Origin: DATCBF01 sp964401995
GTDB taxonomy: Bacteria; Actinomycetota; Thermoleophilia; Solirubrobacterales; 70-9
NCBI GenBank assembly: GCA_964401995.1
Contig: CAYOAP010000008.1
Span: forward strand, 71,059-135,058
Direction of reading: 5' to 3'
Length of the DNA: 64,000 bases
Numbering within the stretch: the stretch's first letter is position 1; each line of letters starts with the position of its first letter. The notes beneath the pieces were generated by a model. The model did no database searches. It had not been told where the DNA came from and saw nothing but the letters and a program-made list of their open reading frames with translations. A program made the position numbers and the translations under genes. Positions 27,019 to 36,762 of this stretch are shown here, piece by piece.

Positions 27019-28128
27019 GTGCCAGCCGAGTTGATCGCCGCAGCGGAGCTGTCCAGGCGCGATCTGACGCAGTGGCGGGAGCTGGCCGCGCGCGCGGTTG
27101 AGCCAAATCCCTTCTTCGAGCAGGAGTACGTCCTGCCCCTGGCCAGCGGCCTCAACTGCGAGCAGGAGGTGCAGCTGCTGGTCGTCCGCGATCGCGATCG
27201 ATGGCGCGCCTGCATGCCTGTGCACACGGAAAAGCGCTGGCACGGGCTCCCGATCCGCTCTCTCGCGACCTGGCTGGGCCACCCCCTTTACGGTCTGCTC
27301 GGCACCCCCCTCGTCGCCCCCGAGCGCAGCGGCGAGTCGCTGGCCGAGCTGCTCGACGGCATCCCGGGATCGGTGCGAGGCGCGAAGTTCGGCGCCCTGG
27401 AGCGGGTGACGAGTGACGGGCCGCTGGGCCAGCCCCTGATGGCGCTGCTGGAGGAGCGGCGCCCGGCGCCGCTCCTCTTCGAGCGCTACGAGCGAGCGGC
27501 GCTGCGCCGCCGCCCCAAGCCGACCTATATCGAGGAGACGCTCAGTTCCAAGCACCGCCGTGAGCTTCGCCGCCTGCGCCGCAAGCTGGGCGAGGAGCTC
27601 GGCGGCGAGCCGACCGTTGTCGACCGCGCCGGCGACGACAGCGCCTACGCCGATTTCGTCGCGCTTGAGGCAGCCGGCAGCCTCGCCAAGAGCGGCACGG
27701 TGATCGCCGCCGACCCCGGGCACGTCGCCTTCTTCACGGCGATGTGCCGCGCCTTCGCCGCCCGCGGACGCCTGCAGCTGCTGGCGCTGCAAGCCGGCGA
27801 CCAGACGGTCGCGATGAAGTGCAATCTGATTGCCGGCTCTACGATCTTCTTCTTCAAGATCGCCTACGACGAGCGGTGGTCCGCCTACTCCCCCGGCATC
27901 CTGCTCGAGCTGGAGATGCTCAAGCTCTTTCACGAGAATTCCGATGTCGACCTAATGGACTCCTGCGCCGACGCCAACAACTCGATGATCAACCGCCTCT
28001 GGCCCGACCGGCGCGAGCTCATCACCCACCTGCTTCCCGCGGCCGGACTGACCGGCCGCGCCACCAGGCCGGCCCTTGCTGCCGCCCGCTCACTGCGCGA
28101 TTTCAAGCGCGAGAGGAGGAACCGATGA
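27019..28128 (+). CDS. GNAT-fold acyltransferase (CelD/FemAB-like)
   Basis: The 369-aa protein starts at GTG. It has the two-domain layout of CelD/BcsL-type GNAT proteins: an N-terminal part with WRELAARAVEPNPFFEQEYV, a basic coil (SSKHRRELRRLRRKLGEEL) at about residues 172-190, and a C-terminal GNAT core (VAMKCNLIAGSTIFFFKIAY then YSPGILLELEMLKLF and DLMDSCADANNSMI). It would transfer an acyl group to a sugar or other amine; the acyl donor is unknown. It opens a three-gene operon with 28125 and 28946, and is paralogous to 28946-30031. Confidence 0.82.
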   Translation: MPAELIAAAELSRRDLTQWRELAARAVEPNPFFEQEYVLPLASGLNCEQEVQLLVVRDRDRWRACMPVHTEKRWHGLPIRSLATWLGHPLYGLLGTPLVAPERSGESLAELLDGIPGSVRGAKFGALERVTSDGPLGQPLMALLEERRPAPLLFERYERAALRRRPKPTYIEETLSSKHRRELRRLRRKLGEELGGEPTVVDRAGDDSAYADFVALEAAGSLAKSGTVIAADPGHVAFFTAMCRAFAARGRLQLLALQAGDQTVAMKCNLIAGSTIFFFKIAYDERWSAYSPGILLELEMLKLFHENSDVDLMDSCADANNSMINRLWPDRRELITHLLPAAGLTGRATRPALAAARSLRDFKRERRNR

Positions 28129-28949
28129 CCCAGCTACTGGAGATAGACGCGGACCGCCTAGCGTCGAACTTCGCCGACGAACCGTTCAGCGTCCATCACA
28201 ACCTCGCCCAGCACGAGCTGCTCACCGTCGAGGCAGTGGCGAAGCTGGCCGAACAGCTGCCCGCCAACGACATCGAGCACAACCGCGGCGACGTGCCCGC
28301 CGTCGTCACCGCCGGGCAGGTTGTCTCGGTCGACGAGACCCCGGGCGAGATCGCCCGCAATATCGAGACCAACGGCTGCTGGATGGTTCTCAAGAACATC
28401 GAGCAGATTCCCGCCTACCACCGCCTTCTTGACGAAGCCCTGAACGAGGTCGACCCGCTGGTACAGGGCCGCGAGGGCGGGATGAACCTGCGCGAGGGAT
28501 ACATCTTCCTCTCCGCGCCAAACTCGACCACCCCTGCCCACACCGATCACGAGCACAACTTCCTCTTGCAGATCCGGGGCAGCAAGCAGATGAACCTCGG
28601 CCGCTTCGCCGACCCTGAAGTCGAACAGCTGCAGGTCGAGAAAATGTTCGCCGGCGATCGCAACATGGACCGGCTCCCCGACGAACCAACCGCCTACGAG
28701 CTGAGCCCGGGAGACGGCGTCTACGTGCCCCCCAACGCCCCCCACTGGGTGCTCAACGGCCCGTCCGTCTCCGTCTCGCTCTCGATCACCTTCCGCACGC
28801 CGGTGACCGAGCGCGGCGCCGTGGTCCACTCGATCAACCGCCGGCTCCGCAAGCTGAAGATCTCCCCCCGTCCGCCCGGCGAGCACATCGCCACCGACAA
28901 GGCAAAGTTCGCGGTCCACCGGACGTTGAAGTCGCTGCGACGCAGTTGA
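28125..28949 (+). CDS. Cupin-like/JmjC-type 2-oxoglutarate Fe(II) oxygenase-like protein
   Basis: The ATG at 28125 overlaps the previous stop (ATGA) and has GAGAGGAGGA upstream; 274 aa. The core looks like a cupin_8/JmjC domain: PAHTDHEHNFLLQIRGSKQM (HxD-like metal pair), then GDGVYVPPNAPHWVLNG with the distal His. The family hydroxylates small molecules, peptides or proteins. Its position between two GNAT genes suggests all three act on one substrate. It may be a tailoring oxygenase for the exopolysaccharide or a coupled lipid; the metal ligands are only inferred from the motif. Confidence 0.75.
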   Translation: MTQLLEIDADRLASNFADEPFSVHHNLAQHELLTVEAVAKLAEQLPANDIEHNRGDVPAVVTAGQVVSVDETPGEIARNIETNGCWMVLKNIEQIPAYHRLLDEALNEVDPLVQGREGGMNLREGYIFLSAPNSTTPAHTDHEHNFLLQIRGSKQMNLGRFADPEVEQLQVEKMFAGDRNMDRLPDEPTAYELSPGDGVYVPPNAPHWVLNGPSVSVSLSITFRTPVTERGAVVHSINRRLRKLKISPRPPGEHIATDKAKFAVHRTLKSLRRS

Positions 28950-30031
28950 GCGGGCAGCTGACGCCGATCGCGGCGCTCACCGACCGCGACCTCGGCGCTT
29001 GGCGCGAGCTGGCCCAGCGAGCCGTCGAGCCGAACCCTTTCTTCGATCCCGACTTCGTGCTGCCCGCGGCGCGGGGCCTCGGCGAATGGGAGGAGGTCGG
29101 CATCTTCCGCCTGCTGGAGGGCGCCGATTGGATTGCCTGCCTGCCGCTGCGCCGCTACTCGCGGTGGCACCGGCTGCCCCTCCCCTGCCTGGCGACCTGG
29201 CGGCACAGCTACTGCCTGCTCGGCACGCCCCTGCTCGCGCCCGGGCACGAGCAGAAGGCGATGGAGGCGATAGTCGCCGCGATGCGCGAGGCCGGCGGCA
29301 CGGCCTTCGCCGGACTCGAGTGGATCCCGGCCGACGGCCCGTTGGCCGAGGCGGTCGGCGCGGCCTCTCCGGCCAGCGCAATCGCTTTCGACGACTTCTC
29401 GCGGCCGATCCTGTCGCGCCGGCAGAACGGCGACTACCTCGAGAACGTCAAGGGCAAGCACCGCCGTGAGTTCAAGCGGCTCGCCCGCGGCCTCGAAGCG
29501 GAGCTCGACGCCCCGCTTGAGCTGGTCGACAGGGCCGGAGACGCGGCGGCAGTCGAGTCCTTTCTCAGCCTGGAGGCAGCAGGCTGGAAGGGGCAGCAGG
29601 GCACGGCTCTAGCCTCGGACCCAGCCCATGCGGAGTTCCTGCGCGAGGCGGCGAGGTCCTTTGCCGAGCGCGGGGCATTGGAAATGCTCTTCCTCGAAGC
29701 CGACGGCCGGCCGGTAGCCATCCGCTGCAGCCTCCTCGCCGGCGGCGCCAACTTCTGCTTCAAGATCGCCTACGACGAGCGCTTCAGCCGCTTCTCCCCT
29801 GGCCGCGAGCTCGAGCTGCGGCTGATCGAGCGCTTCGACTCCGACGAGAGCCTCAACTGGATGGACTCCTGCGCCGACCCCGGCAACGAGGTGTTCCGCC
29901 GCCTCTGGCCGGAACGCCGCGCCCTTTCCACGATCGCCCTGCCAGCGCCCGGCCTGCGGGGCAAGGTCGCGGCCGGAGGCTTGCGGGCAACGATTGCGCT
30001 GCGCGATCGTCAGCGGGCGCGGCAGACCTAG
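28946..30031 (+). CDS. GNAT-fold acyltransferase (CelD/FemAB-like), paralog
   Basis: The 361-aa protein starts at TTG overlapping the previous stop (TTGA). It aligns along its length with 27019-28128: WRELAQRAVEPNPFFDPDFV, GKHRREFKRLARGLEAEL, AIRCSLLAGGANFCFKIAYD, and NWMDSCADPGNEVFRRLWPE. The pair is a local duplication on either side of the oxygenase gene. The C-terminal half carries the GNAT core. It ends in convergence with argD, with overlapping stops. Confidence 0.82.
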   Translation: MSGQLTPIAALTDRDLGAWRELAQRAVEPNPFFDPDFVLPAARGLGEWEEVGIFRLLEGADWIACLPLRRYSRWHRLPLPCLATWRHSYCLLGTPLLAPGHEQKAMEAIVAAMREAGGTAFAGLEWIPADGPLAEAVGAASPASAIAFDDFSRPILSRRQNGDYLENVKGKHRREFKRLARGLEAELDAPLELVDRAGDAAAVESFLSLEAAGWKGQQGTALASDPAHAEFLREAARSFAERGALEMLFLEADGRPVAIRCSLLAGGANFCFKIAYDERFSRFSPGRELELRLIERFDSDESLNWMDSCADPGNEVFRRLWPERRALSTIALPAPGLRGKVAAGGLRATIALRDRQRARQT

Positions 30032-31203
30032 CCGAGGCTCTTGCCAAACGCCTCAAGAGCTGCCCGGACATCCTCCGCGTCGATGAGCAGTGGCGGCAGC
30101 AGGCGAATCGTGCCCGGCTCAGGGGCGTTCACGACCAGGCCATGCTGAAGCAGGTCGTCGCGGAGGGCCGAGGCGTCAATCCCCTCCTCCAAGCCGACGC
30201 CAAACATCAAGCCGCGACCGCGGACCTCGCGGACACCGTCGAGGGAGAGAAGCCCCGCTTGGAGCTCTGCCCCGATCTCACGCACCCCGCGCAGAAGCCC
30301 CGGGTCGTTGACAATCTCAAGCACCGCGAGCGCGGCGCTTGCCACAAGTGGGCCACCGGCAAAAGTCGAGCCGTGATCACCCGGCTCAAGGATCTCGCCC
30401 GCCTCCGGCGTCGTCACGCAGGCGCCAATCGGCATGCCGCCGCCGAGCGCCTTGGCGGAAGTGAGGACGTCGGGCCGCGCCGGCGTCTGCTCGTAAGCCC
30501 AGAGCGATCCTGTCCGGCCGACGCCCGTCTGGATCTCGTCGAAGATCAAGAGCGCCCCGGCCTCGTCACAGGCCTGGCGCGCTGCCAGCAGGGCCTCGTC
30601 GCTGACCGGGTAGATGCCGCTCTCGCCCTGGATCGGCTCGATCAGCACCGCCGCCGTGTTCTCGCCGACCGCCTCGCGCAGGGCGGCCGCGTCGTTGATC
30701 GGGACCGCGCGGAAGCCCGCCAGCATCGGGCCGAGGTCGGGGTTGGCCGCCAGCGCCGGGGTCGCCGCCAGTGACCCGTAGGTGCGGCCGTGGAAGTCGC
30801 GCTCGAAGCTGACGATCTCCGGCGCCTCCACCCCGCGCCGGTGGGCGCGCTTGCGGGCGATCTTGATCGCGCACTCGTTGGCCTCTGTGCCGGAGTTGGA
30901 GAAGAAGACGCGGCCACCCAGGCTCGACTCGGAGAGCCGCTCGGCCAGCCGCACCATCGGCTCGGTGTAGAAGAGGTTGGAGGTGTGCATCAGCCGCCCG
31001 GCCTGCTCGCGGACCGCCTCGACCACGGCCGGGTTGCAGTGGCCGACCGAGCAGACCGAGATCCCGGCCAGGAAGTCGAGGTACTCCTTGCCCTCGGCGT
31101 CCCAGAGCCGCGCCCCTTCGCCGCGGACGAACTCGACCGGCGCCCGCCGGTAGGTCTGCATCAGGTAGCGGCCCTCGAGCGACTGCAGGTCGGTCAGGTT
31201 CAC
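30028..31203 (-). CDS. argD: Acetylornithine aminotransferase
   Basis: A PLP enzyme that converts N-acetylglutamate semialdehyde to N-acetylornithine using glutamate. The 391-aa protein has LFYTEPMVRLAERLSE, FSNSGTEANECAIKIARK, FHGRTYGSLAATP, LLIFDEIQTGVGRTG, and the PLP lysine in TSAKALGGGMPIGA. The GTG start overlaps the argB stop (GTGA). It is the last gene of the trmH-pheST-argCJBD operon. Confidence 0.96.
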   Translation of the reverse strand: MNLTDLQSLEGRYLMQTYRRAPVEFVRGEGARLWDAEGKEYLDFLAGISVCSVGHCNPAVVEAVREQAGRLMHTSNLFYTEPMVRLAERLSESSLGGRVFFSNSGTEANECAIKIARKRAHRRGVEAPEIVSFERDFHGRTYGSLAATPALAANPDLGPMLAGFRAVPINDAAALREAVGENTAAVLIEPIQGESGIYPVSDEALLAARQACDEAGALLIFDEIQTGVGRTGSLWAYEQTPARPDVLTSAKALGGGMPIGACVTTPEAGEILEPGDHGSTFAGGPLVASAALAVLEIVNDPGLLRGVREIGAELQAGLLSLDGVREVRGRGLMFGVGLEEGIDASALRDDLLQHGLVVNAPEPGTIRLLPPLLIDAEDVRAALEAFGKSLG

Positions 31204-32069
31204 GGCGTCACCATCGTCCCGATCCCGGCGTCGGTGAACAGCTCCAGCAGCAGCGAGTGGGGCTTGCGGCCGTCGATGATGTGGGCCGACTGGGCGCCGC
31301 CGCGAATCGCGTCGACGCAGGCCTGCATCTTCGGCCGCATGCCGCCGTCGATCGAGACCAGCCGCTCTTCGACCTCGGCTACGGTCGCCCGCGAGATCAG
31401 CGAGCCCTCGTCGGCGGCGTCGGCGCGCCAGCCCTCGACATCGGTGAGGAAGATCGTCTTGTAAGCGCCGAGGGCGGCGGCGACCTTGCCGGCCGCCTCG
31501 TCGGCGTTGACGTTGTAGGACTGGCCGTCGCGGTCGGAGGCCGAGGAGGCGATCACCGGGATGTAGTCGACGGCGATGTGGTTGAGGACGTCGACGTCGA
31601 CCCGTTCGATCGAGCCGACGAAGCCGACCTGCTCGGCGTTCGGCGCCGGCTTCACCTCGAAGAGGGAACCGTCGCTGCCGGAGAGGCCGACCGAGGGCTG
31701 GCCGTGGCGGTTGAGCCGCTCGACGATGTCGGCGTTTACCTTGCCGATCAGGACCATCTTCGCCACCTCGACGGTGTCGGCGTCGGAGACGCGCAGGCCC
31801 TCGTGGAAACGGACCTCGAGCCCGAGCCGCTCCATGTGCTCGGTGATCTCGGGGCCGCCGCCATGGACGATCACCGGGTTGAGCCCGACGTACTTGAGCA
31901 GGACCACGTCGGTGGCGAAGGCGTCGCGCAGGGCCTCCTCGCGCATCGCCGCGCCGCCGTACTTGATCACGACCGTGCGGCCGTGGAACTCGCGGATATA
32001 GGGCAGGGCCTCCAGCAGCGTCTCGACGCTGGTCCCGGCCCCCCGTGACTGCGGCGCCCGCTCGGTCAT
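31200..32069 (-). CDS. argB: Acetylglutamate kinase
   Basis: Phosphorylates N-acetylglutamate, the second step of arginine synthesis. The ATG at 32069 has AAGGGACT upstream and gives 289 aa; the longer frame has no support. Motifs: VVIKYGGAAM (phosphate binding), PVIVHGGGPEI, and NVNADEAAGKVAAALGAYKT. It follows argJ by 22 bases, the largest gap between genes of this operon, and overlaps argD by four bases. Confidence 0.96.
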   Translation of the reverse strand: MTERAPQSRGAGTSVETLLEALPYIREFHGRTVVIKYGGAAMREEALRDAFATDVVLLKYVGLNPVIVHGGGPEITEHMERLGLEVRFHEGLRVSDADTVEVAKMVLIGKVNADIVERLNRHGQPSVGLSGSDGSLFEVKPAPNAEQVGFVGSIERVDVDVLNHIAVDYIPVIASSASDRDGQSYNVNADEAAGKVAAALGAYKTIFLTDVEGWRADAADEGSLISRATVAEVEERLVSIDGGMRPKMQACVDAIRGGAQSAHIIDGRKPHSLLLELFTDAGIGTMVTP

Positions 32070-32091
32070 TGCCAGTCCCTTCCGTAGACGC

Positions 32092-33252
32092 TCACGTCGT
32101 GTACTCCGCGTTGATCCGAACGTACTCATAGCCAAGGTCGGAGAACCAGACGTGGGCCCGGTGCTCGCCGCGGTCGAGCCTGATCCCGATCTCCGCCTCG
32201 GCGACGTCCTCGGCCAGCTCGGCGGCGTCGATCGAGTCGGCCCCGATCTCCTCCAGGTCCTCACCGGCCAGAGCCATCCCGGCGGCCTGCGCGATCCGCC
32301 CCCAGTTGGGATCACGGCCGAACAACGCCGTCTTCACCAGCGGCGAGTTGGCGATCGCCCGCGCAACCCGCTCGGCCTCGGCGGCGGAAGCGGCCCCGTC
32401 GACCTGGACCCGCCCGACCCGGGAAGAGCCCTCGCCATCGGCGACGACCTCGATCGCGAGCTGCAGCAGCACCGCCTCAAGCAAGCCCTCCGGCAGCGGC
32501 GCGCCCGCCGTCCCCGTCGCCTGCAGCAGGACGGTGTCGTTGGTGCTCATCTGCCCGTCGACCGTGATCCGCTCGAAGGAAGCGTCGGTCGCCGCCCGCA
32601 GCGCCGCATCGGCATCCTCGACCACGGCGTCGGTCTGGACGAAGCAGAGCATCGTCGCCATGTTGGGCTGGATCATGCCGCCGCCCTTGGCCTGAGCTGA
32701 GATCGTGACGCCGCCGGCGCGCAGCGAGCAGCGCTTCGGCCAACGGTCGGTGGTGACGATCGCGTCAGAGAAGTTCGCGCCACCGGACTCGGAGAGGTCC
32801 GCGGCGGCCTCGCCGATCCCGCCGAGGACGGTCTCGACCGGCAGCGGCACGCCGATCACCCCGGTCTCGGCGACGGCCACCAGCTCCGGCCGCAGGCCAA
32901 GCTGGGCGGCGGCCTCGTCGCACATCGCGACCGCGTCGGCGTAGCCCTTCTCCCCGGTCTCGGCGTTGGCGTTGCCGGAGTTGACGACCGCGGCGCGGAT
33001 CGCCCCCCGCTCGCAGCGATCGCGGCAGACCCGGACCGGCGCCGCCGAGGAAGCGTTGCGGGTGAGCAGGATCGAGGAGGTGACATCCTCGGCATCGCAG
33101 ACGACCAGGCCGACGTCGGTCTTGCCGCCGCCCTTCAGCCCGCAGTGGGCGCCGCCGGCCCGGAAGCCGGGTGCCAGCTGCGCGGAGTCCAGCTCCTCGA
33201 CCCCATCCGGCGCCTGCACCCAGCGCGACTTGAAAAAGCCGCCGCCGCTCAT
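32092..33252 (-). CDS. argJ: Bifunctional glutamate N-acetyltransferase / ornithine acetyltransferase
   Basis: Transfers acetyl from N-acetylornithine to glutamate, recycling the acetyl group, and in many species also uses acetyl-CoA. The ATG at 33252 (MSGGGFFKSRW) gives 386 aa. The self-cleavage region KGGGMIQPNMATML is present, with cleavage expected before the Thr of MATML to yield the alpha and beta subunits. The final segment ends DLGYEYVRINAEYTT, normal for the family. ATGA overlap with argC. Confidence 0.96.
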   Translation of the reverse strand: MSGGGFFKSRWVQAPDGVEELDSAQLAPGFRAGGAHCGLKGGGKTDVGLVVCDAEDVTSSILLTRNASSAAPVRVCRDRCERGAIRAAVVNSGNANAETGEKGYADAVAMCDEAAAQLGLRPELVAVAETGVIGVPLPVETVLGGIGEAAADLSESGGANFSDAIVTTDRWPKRCSLRAGGVTISAQAKGGGMIQPNMATMLCFVQTDAVVEDADAALRAATDASFERITVDGQMSTNDTVLLQATGTAGAPLPEGLLEAVLLQLAIEVVADGEGSSRVGRVQVDGAASAAEAERVARAIANSPLVKTALFGRDPNWGRIAQAAGMALAGEDLEEIGADSIDAAELAEDVAEAEIGIRLDRGEHRAHVWFSDLGYEYVRINAEYTT

Positions 33253-34280
33253 TTCAGCCCCTCGGTCTCGTCGAGCCCCAGCATCAGGTTGAGGCACTGC
33301 ACCGCCTGCCCGGAGGCGCCCTTCCAGAGGTTGTCGATCGCCGAGAAGGCGAGCACTCTTCCCCGCTCCTCGACCGTGACGTAGACGTGGCACTCGTTGG
33401 TGTCGCGCACGTCGCGCAGCCCGGGCGGGCCGTCGACGACGTGGACGAAGGGCTCATCGGCATAGCGCTCGCGGTAGAGCGCCTGGACCTCGTCCTTGGA
33501 GATCGGCTCGGTCGTCTGCGCGTAACAGCTGGTCAGCTCGCCCTGGTCGAGCGGCAGCAGATGGGGGACGAAGGTGACCGGCGCCGGGCTTCCCAGCGCC
33601 GCCAGCTCCTGCTCGATCTCGGGCCGGTGGCGGTGGCCCTCAGTCTTGTAGGCGAAGGCGTTCTCGTCCATCGCCACGTAGTGCATCGAGTCGCCGCCGC
33701 CCCGGCCGGCGCCGGAGACGCCCTGCTTGGCGTCGATCACGACATCGGCGAGCAGGCCGCGTTCGGCCAGCGGCGCCAGCGCCAGCACGCTCGCGGTCGG
33801 GTAGCAGCCGGGGGTCGCCACCAGCTCGGCCTCGCGCAGCTGCTCGCGGTAGAGCTCGGTCAGCCCGTAGACGGCGCCGTCGAGCAGCTCGGGAGCGCCA
33901 TGCTCGCCGTACCAGCGCTCATAGGTAGCCATGTCGCGGAGGCGGAAGTCGGCGGAGAGGTCGGCGACGATCGCCCCCAGCCCGCGCAGGGCAGCCACGG
34001 TCGGGGCCGAGGCGCCGTGCGGGTAGGCGACGATCGCGGCGTCGACGCCATCGACCTGGTCAAGGTCGAGCTCGGTCAGCTCCAGCGGCACCCGGTAGCG
34101 CGGGTAGAGGCTGTCGAGCCGTTTGCCGGCGTCGCTGCGCGAGGTGACGGCGACCAGCTCCAGCCGCGGGTGGCGCCAGACGATCTGCGCCGCCAGCGCG
34201 CCGGTGAAGCCGGAAGCGCCAGCGACCAGCACCCGGGCGACGGGATCTCCTGAAAGTGGCTGTTTGGGTGAGTCAGCCAC
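33249..34280 (-). CDS. argC: N-acetyl-gamma-glutamyl-phosphate reductase
   Basis: Reduces acetylglutamyl phosphate with NADPH to the semialdehyde. The 343-aa protein has the dinucleotide motif VLVAGASGFTGALAAQIV and the catalytic Cys in VATPGCYPTAS, plus the His-bearing TEGHRHRPEIEQEL. The start is GTG, overlapping the pheT stop by eight bases, so it is translated with pheT. First of four arginine genes. Confidence 0.96.
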   Translation of the reverse strand: MADSPKQPLSGDPVARVLVAGASGFTGALAAQIVWRHPRLELVAVTSRSDAGKRLDSLYPRYRVPLELTELDLDQVDGVDAAIVAYPHGASAPTVAALRGLGAIVADLSADFRLRDMATYERWYGEHGAPELLDGAVYGLTELYREQLREAELVATPGCYPTASVLALAPLAERGLLADVVIDAKQGVSGAGRGGGDSMHYVAMDENAFAYKTEGHRHRPEIEQELAALGSPAPVTFVPHLLPLDQGELTSCYAQTTEPISKDEVQALYRERYADEPFVHVVDGPPGLRDVRDTNECHVYVTVEERGRVLAFSAIDNLWKGASGQAVQCLNLMLGLDETEGLK

Positions 34281-36762
34281 GCAGCGACCCCCCGATCCTC
34301 TTCAGCTCGAACTCAATCGAGTTGCGCTGCCTGGTGACCTCCTCGTCGGTGAGCGTGCGGTCGCCGGCCCGGAACTCCAGCCGCAGCGCCAGGCTCTTGT
34401 TGCCCTCGCCGACCTGCTCGCCTGCGAAGAGGTCGAAGACCTCGGCCGAGCGCAGCAGCTCACCGCCACCGGCGACCACGGCCGCCCGCACGGCGGTGGC
34501 GGCGACATCGGCGGCGATCACCACCGCCAGGTCCTGGTAGACCGCCGGAAAGGTGGTGACGTCTTCATAAGTCTCTTCGCCGGCCGAGGCAGCGGCGACC
34601 AGCGCCGCTAGCTCGACCTCGAAGGCGACGGCCGCCTCCAGATCCCACTCGCGGCAGGCCAGCGGGTGCAGCTCGCCGATCCACCCCGCCGGTTCGCCGC
34701 CAATGCTGACCTGGGCCGAGCGGCCAGGGTGCAGGAAGGGCTCGGCCCCGGCCTCGAAGGCCAGCTCGACCCCAAGCCGCGCGGCAATCGCTTCCAACAC
34801 GCCCTTCAGCGCAAAGAAATCGGCAGCCTCGCCACCCCCCCGCCACGATTTGGGTGTCAGCGGCCCCACCGCGAGACAGCCAAGCCGGTGCGGCTCGACA
34901 AACGGCGCCTCCTGCTCGCCGGGAAACTCCCCACCAAGGGTGCCGACGGGGCTCAAACGGGCCTCTACGTCCCGTTTTAGGCCCGTCGGCGGGGTGGTTA
35001 GGTAGACGCGGCCTGACTCGAAGAGGGCAATGCGGTCGGCGCCGCGGGCCAGGTTGCGCTGGGCGGCGTCGAGCAGCGAGCCGAGCACGATCGTCCGCAT
35101 CACCGACTGGTCCTCGGAGAGCGGGTTTGCGACGATCACGCCGCTCGCCCGCGGATCGCCCTCCGGCAGCCGCAGCCGTCCCGCCTCGCCGGGGTCGGTG
35201 AAGCTGAGGCCGACGATCTCGTCGAAACCGAGGTCGCGGGCCGCGTCCTCCGCCCGCCGCCGCAGCCGCTGCTCGCGGCTGAGGCCGCCGACCTGGCCGG
35301 CGCTGCCCGGCAGCGTCGTCGGCAGGTTCTCGGCCAGGCCGTGGACCCGGCCCACCTCCTCGATCAGGTCGACCTCGCGGGTGACGTCGTAGTGGCGGTC
35401 GGCGGGCACCGTGACCTCAAGGTCTTCCCCTTTGGCCTCGACGCCGAAGCCGAGCCGCTCCAGGTAGGCGATCTGATCGGACTGCTCGATCCGCATCCCC
35501 AGCAGGCCCTCGACCCGGGCGGCGCGCAGGCGCAGGCGCGACGGCGCCGGAATCTCGGCGGCGACGTCGATCGTGCCGGGGACGAGCTTGGCCCCACAGA
35601 GCTCGACCATCAACCGCGAAGCCAGCTGCTGCGCCCGCAGACAGAGGTCTGGGTGCAGCTGCTTCTCGAAGCGCGACGATGCCTCCGAGCGCAGCCCAAG
35701 CAGGCGCGAGGTGCGGAGGATGTTCTTGCCGTTCCAGTTGGCGACCTCGAGCAGGACCCGGGTCGTCTCAGCTGAGACCTCGGAGACCTGGCCACCCATG
35801 ATCCCGGCGATGCCCGAGGGGCCGTTGTTGTCGCAGACCAGAACCGTCTCGGCGTCGAGGGTGCGCTCGACGCCGTCGAGGGTGGTCATCTTCTCGCCCT
35901 CCGCCGCGCCGCGGACCGTGAGCGCTCCATCCGGGACCTTGTCGAGGTCGAAGGCGTGCAGCGGCTGCGCGGTCAGCAGCATCACGTAGTTGGTGATGTC
36001 GACGACGTTGTTGATCGGCCGCTGGCCGGCGGCGGTCAGGCGCGCCTGCAGCCAGGCCGGCGAGGGAGCAATCGTCACATCGGTGAAAACGCGGGCGGTG
36101 AAGCGCGGGCAGAGCTCGGGAACCTCGACCGCGACCGAGGCGTAGTCGCCGACCTCGCCCCCGCCCTCGGCCGCAGCGTCGTCCGCCCAGGGCTCGGGCC
36201 CGAGCGGGGCGGCGCTGATCGCGTGGACCTCGCGAGCCACCCCGTAGATGCCGAAGCAGTCGACCCGGTTCGGCGTCACCTCCAGCTCCAGCACTGCCTC
36301 GGCCAGCGGCAGCACCTCCGAGAGCGGCGTGCCGGCGGCAATGCCGTCTCCGAGGACGAGGATGCCGTCGGCCCCCTCGCCGACTTCGAGCTCAGAGGCG
36401 GAGAGGATCATCCCGCTCGACTCGACCCCGCGCAGCTTCGCCTTGCCGATCTTGTGGCCGCCCGGCATCACCGCTCCCGGCAGCGCCACTGGAACGGTCT
36501 GCCCGGCGGCGACGTTGGGCGCGCCGCAGACGATCGTGCGCTCGCCGTCGCCGCTGTCGACCGTGCAGACCCGCAACCGGTCGGCGTCGGGATGCGGCTC
36601 GGCGGCGACAACCTTGCCGACGACGAAATTCTCGGCCGACGGTGGCCCGATCGTGGCCACCCGCTCGACCTCGGTCCCGGTCATCGCCATCCGCTCGGCC
36701 AGCAGCTCCGGCTCGATCCCGGGATCGCAGTGCTCCTGCAGCCATGAGTACGGGACCCTCAC
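34273..36762 (-). CDS. pheT: Phenylalanine-tRNA ligase beta subunit
   Basis: Forms the alpha2-beta2 enzyme that charges tRNA-Phe. The 829-aa length is slightly long but normal. N-terminal MRVPYSWLQEHC is followed by a tRNA-binding OB fold (VVAAEPHPDADRLRVCTVD, IVCGAPNVAAGQTVP), the B3/B4 and B5 domains, and the C-terminal FDX-ACB anticodon-binding domain (FPAVYQDLAVVI to LTDEEVTRQRNSIEFELKRI). GTG start, four-base overlap with pheS. Confidence 0.97.
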   Translation of the reverse strand: MRVPYSWLQEHCDPGIEPELLAERMAMTGTEVERVATIGPPSAENFVVGKVVAAEPHPDADRLRVCTVDSGDGERTIVCGAPNVAAGQTVPVALPGAVMPGGHKIGKAKLRGVESSGMILSASELEVGEGADGILVLGDGIAAGTPLSEVLPLAEAVLELEVTPNRVDCFGIYGVAREVHAISAAPLGPEPWADDAAAEGGGEVGDYASVAVEVPELCPRFTARVFTDVTIAPSPAWLQARLTAAGQRPINNVVDITNYVMLLTAQPLHAFDLDKVPDGALTVRGAAEGEKMTTLDGVERTLDAETVLVCDNNGPSGIAGIMGGQVSEVSAETTRVLLEVANWNGKNILRTSRLLGLRSEASSRFEKQLHPDLCLRAQQLASRLMVELCGAKLVPGTIDVAAEIPAPSRLRLRAARVEGLLGMRIEQSDQIAYLERLGFGVEAKGEDLEVTVPADRHYDVTREVDLIEEVGRVHGLAENLPTTLPGSAGQVGGLSREQRLRRRAEDAARDLGFDEIVGLSFTDPGEAGRLRLPEGDPRASGVIVANPLSEDQSVMRTIVLGSLLDAAQRNLARGADRIALFESGRVYLTTPPTGLKRDVEARLSPVGTLGGEFPGEQEAPFVEPHRLGCLAVGPLTPKSWRGGGEAADFFALKGVLEAIAARLGVELAFEAGAEPFLHPGRSAQVSIGGEPAGWIGELHPLACREWDLEAAVAFEVELAALVAAASAGEETYEDVTTFPAVYQDLAVVIAADVAATAVRAAVVAGGGELLRSAEVFDLFAGEQVGEGNKSLALRLEFRAGDRTLTDEEVTRQRNSIEFELKRIGGSLRG

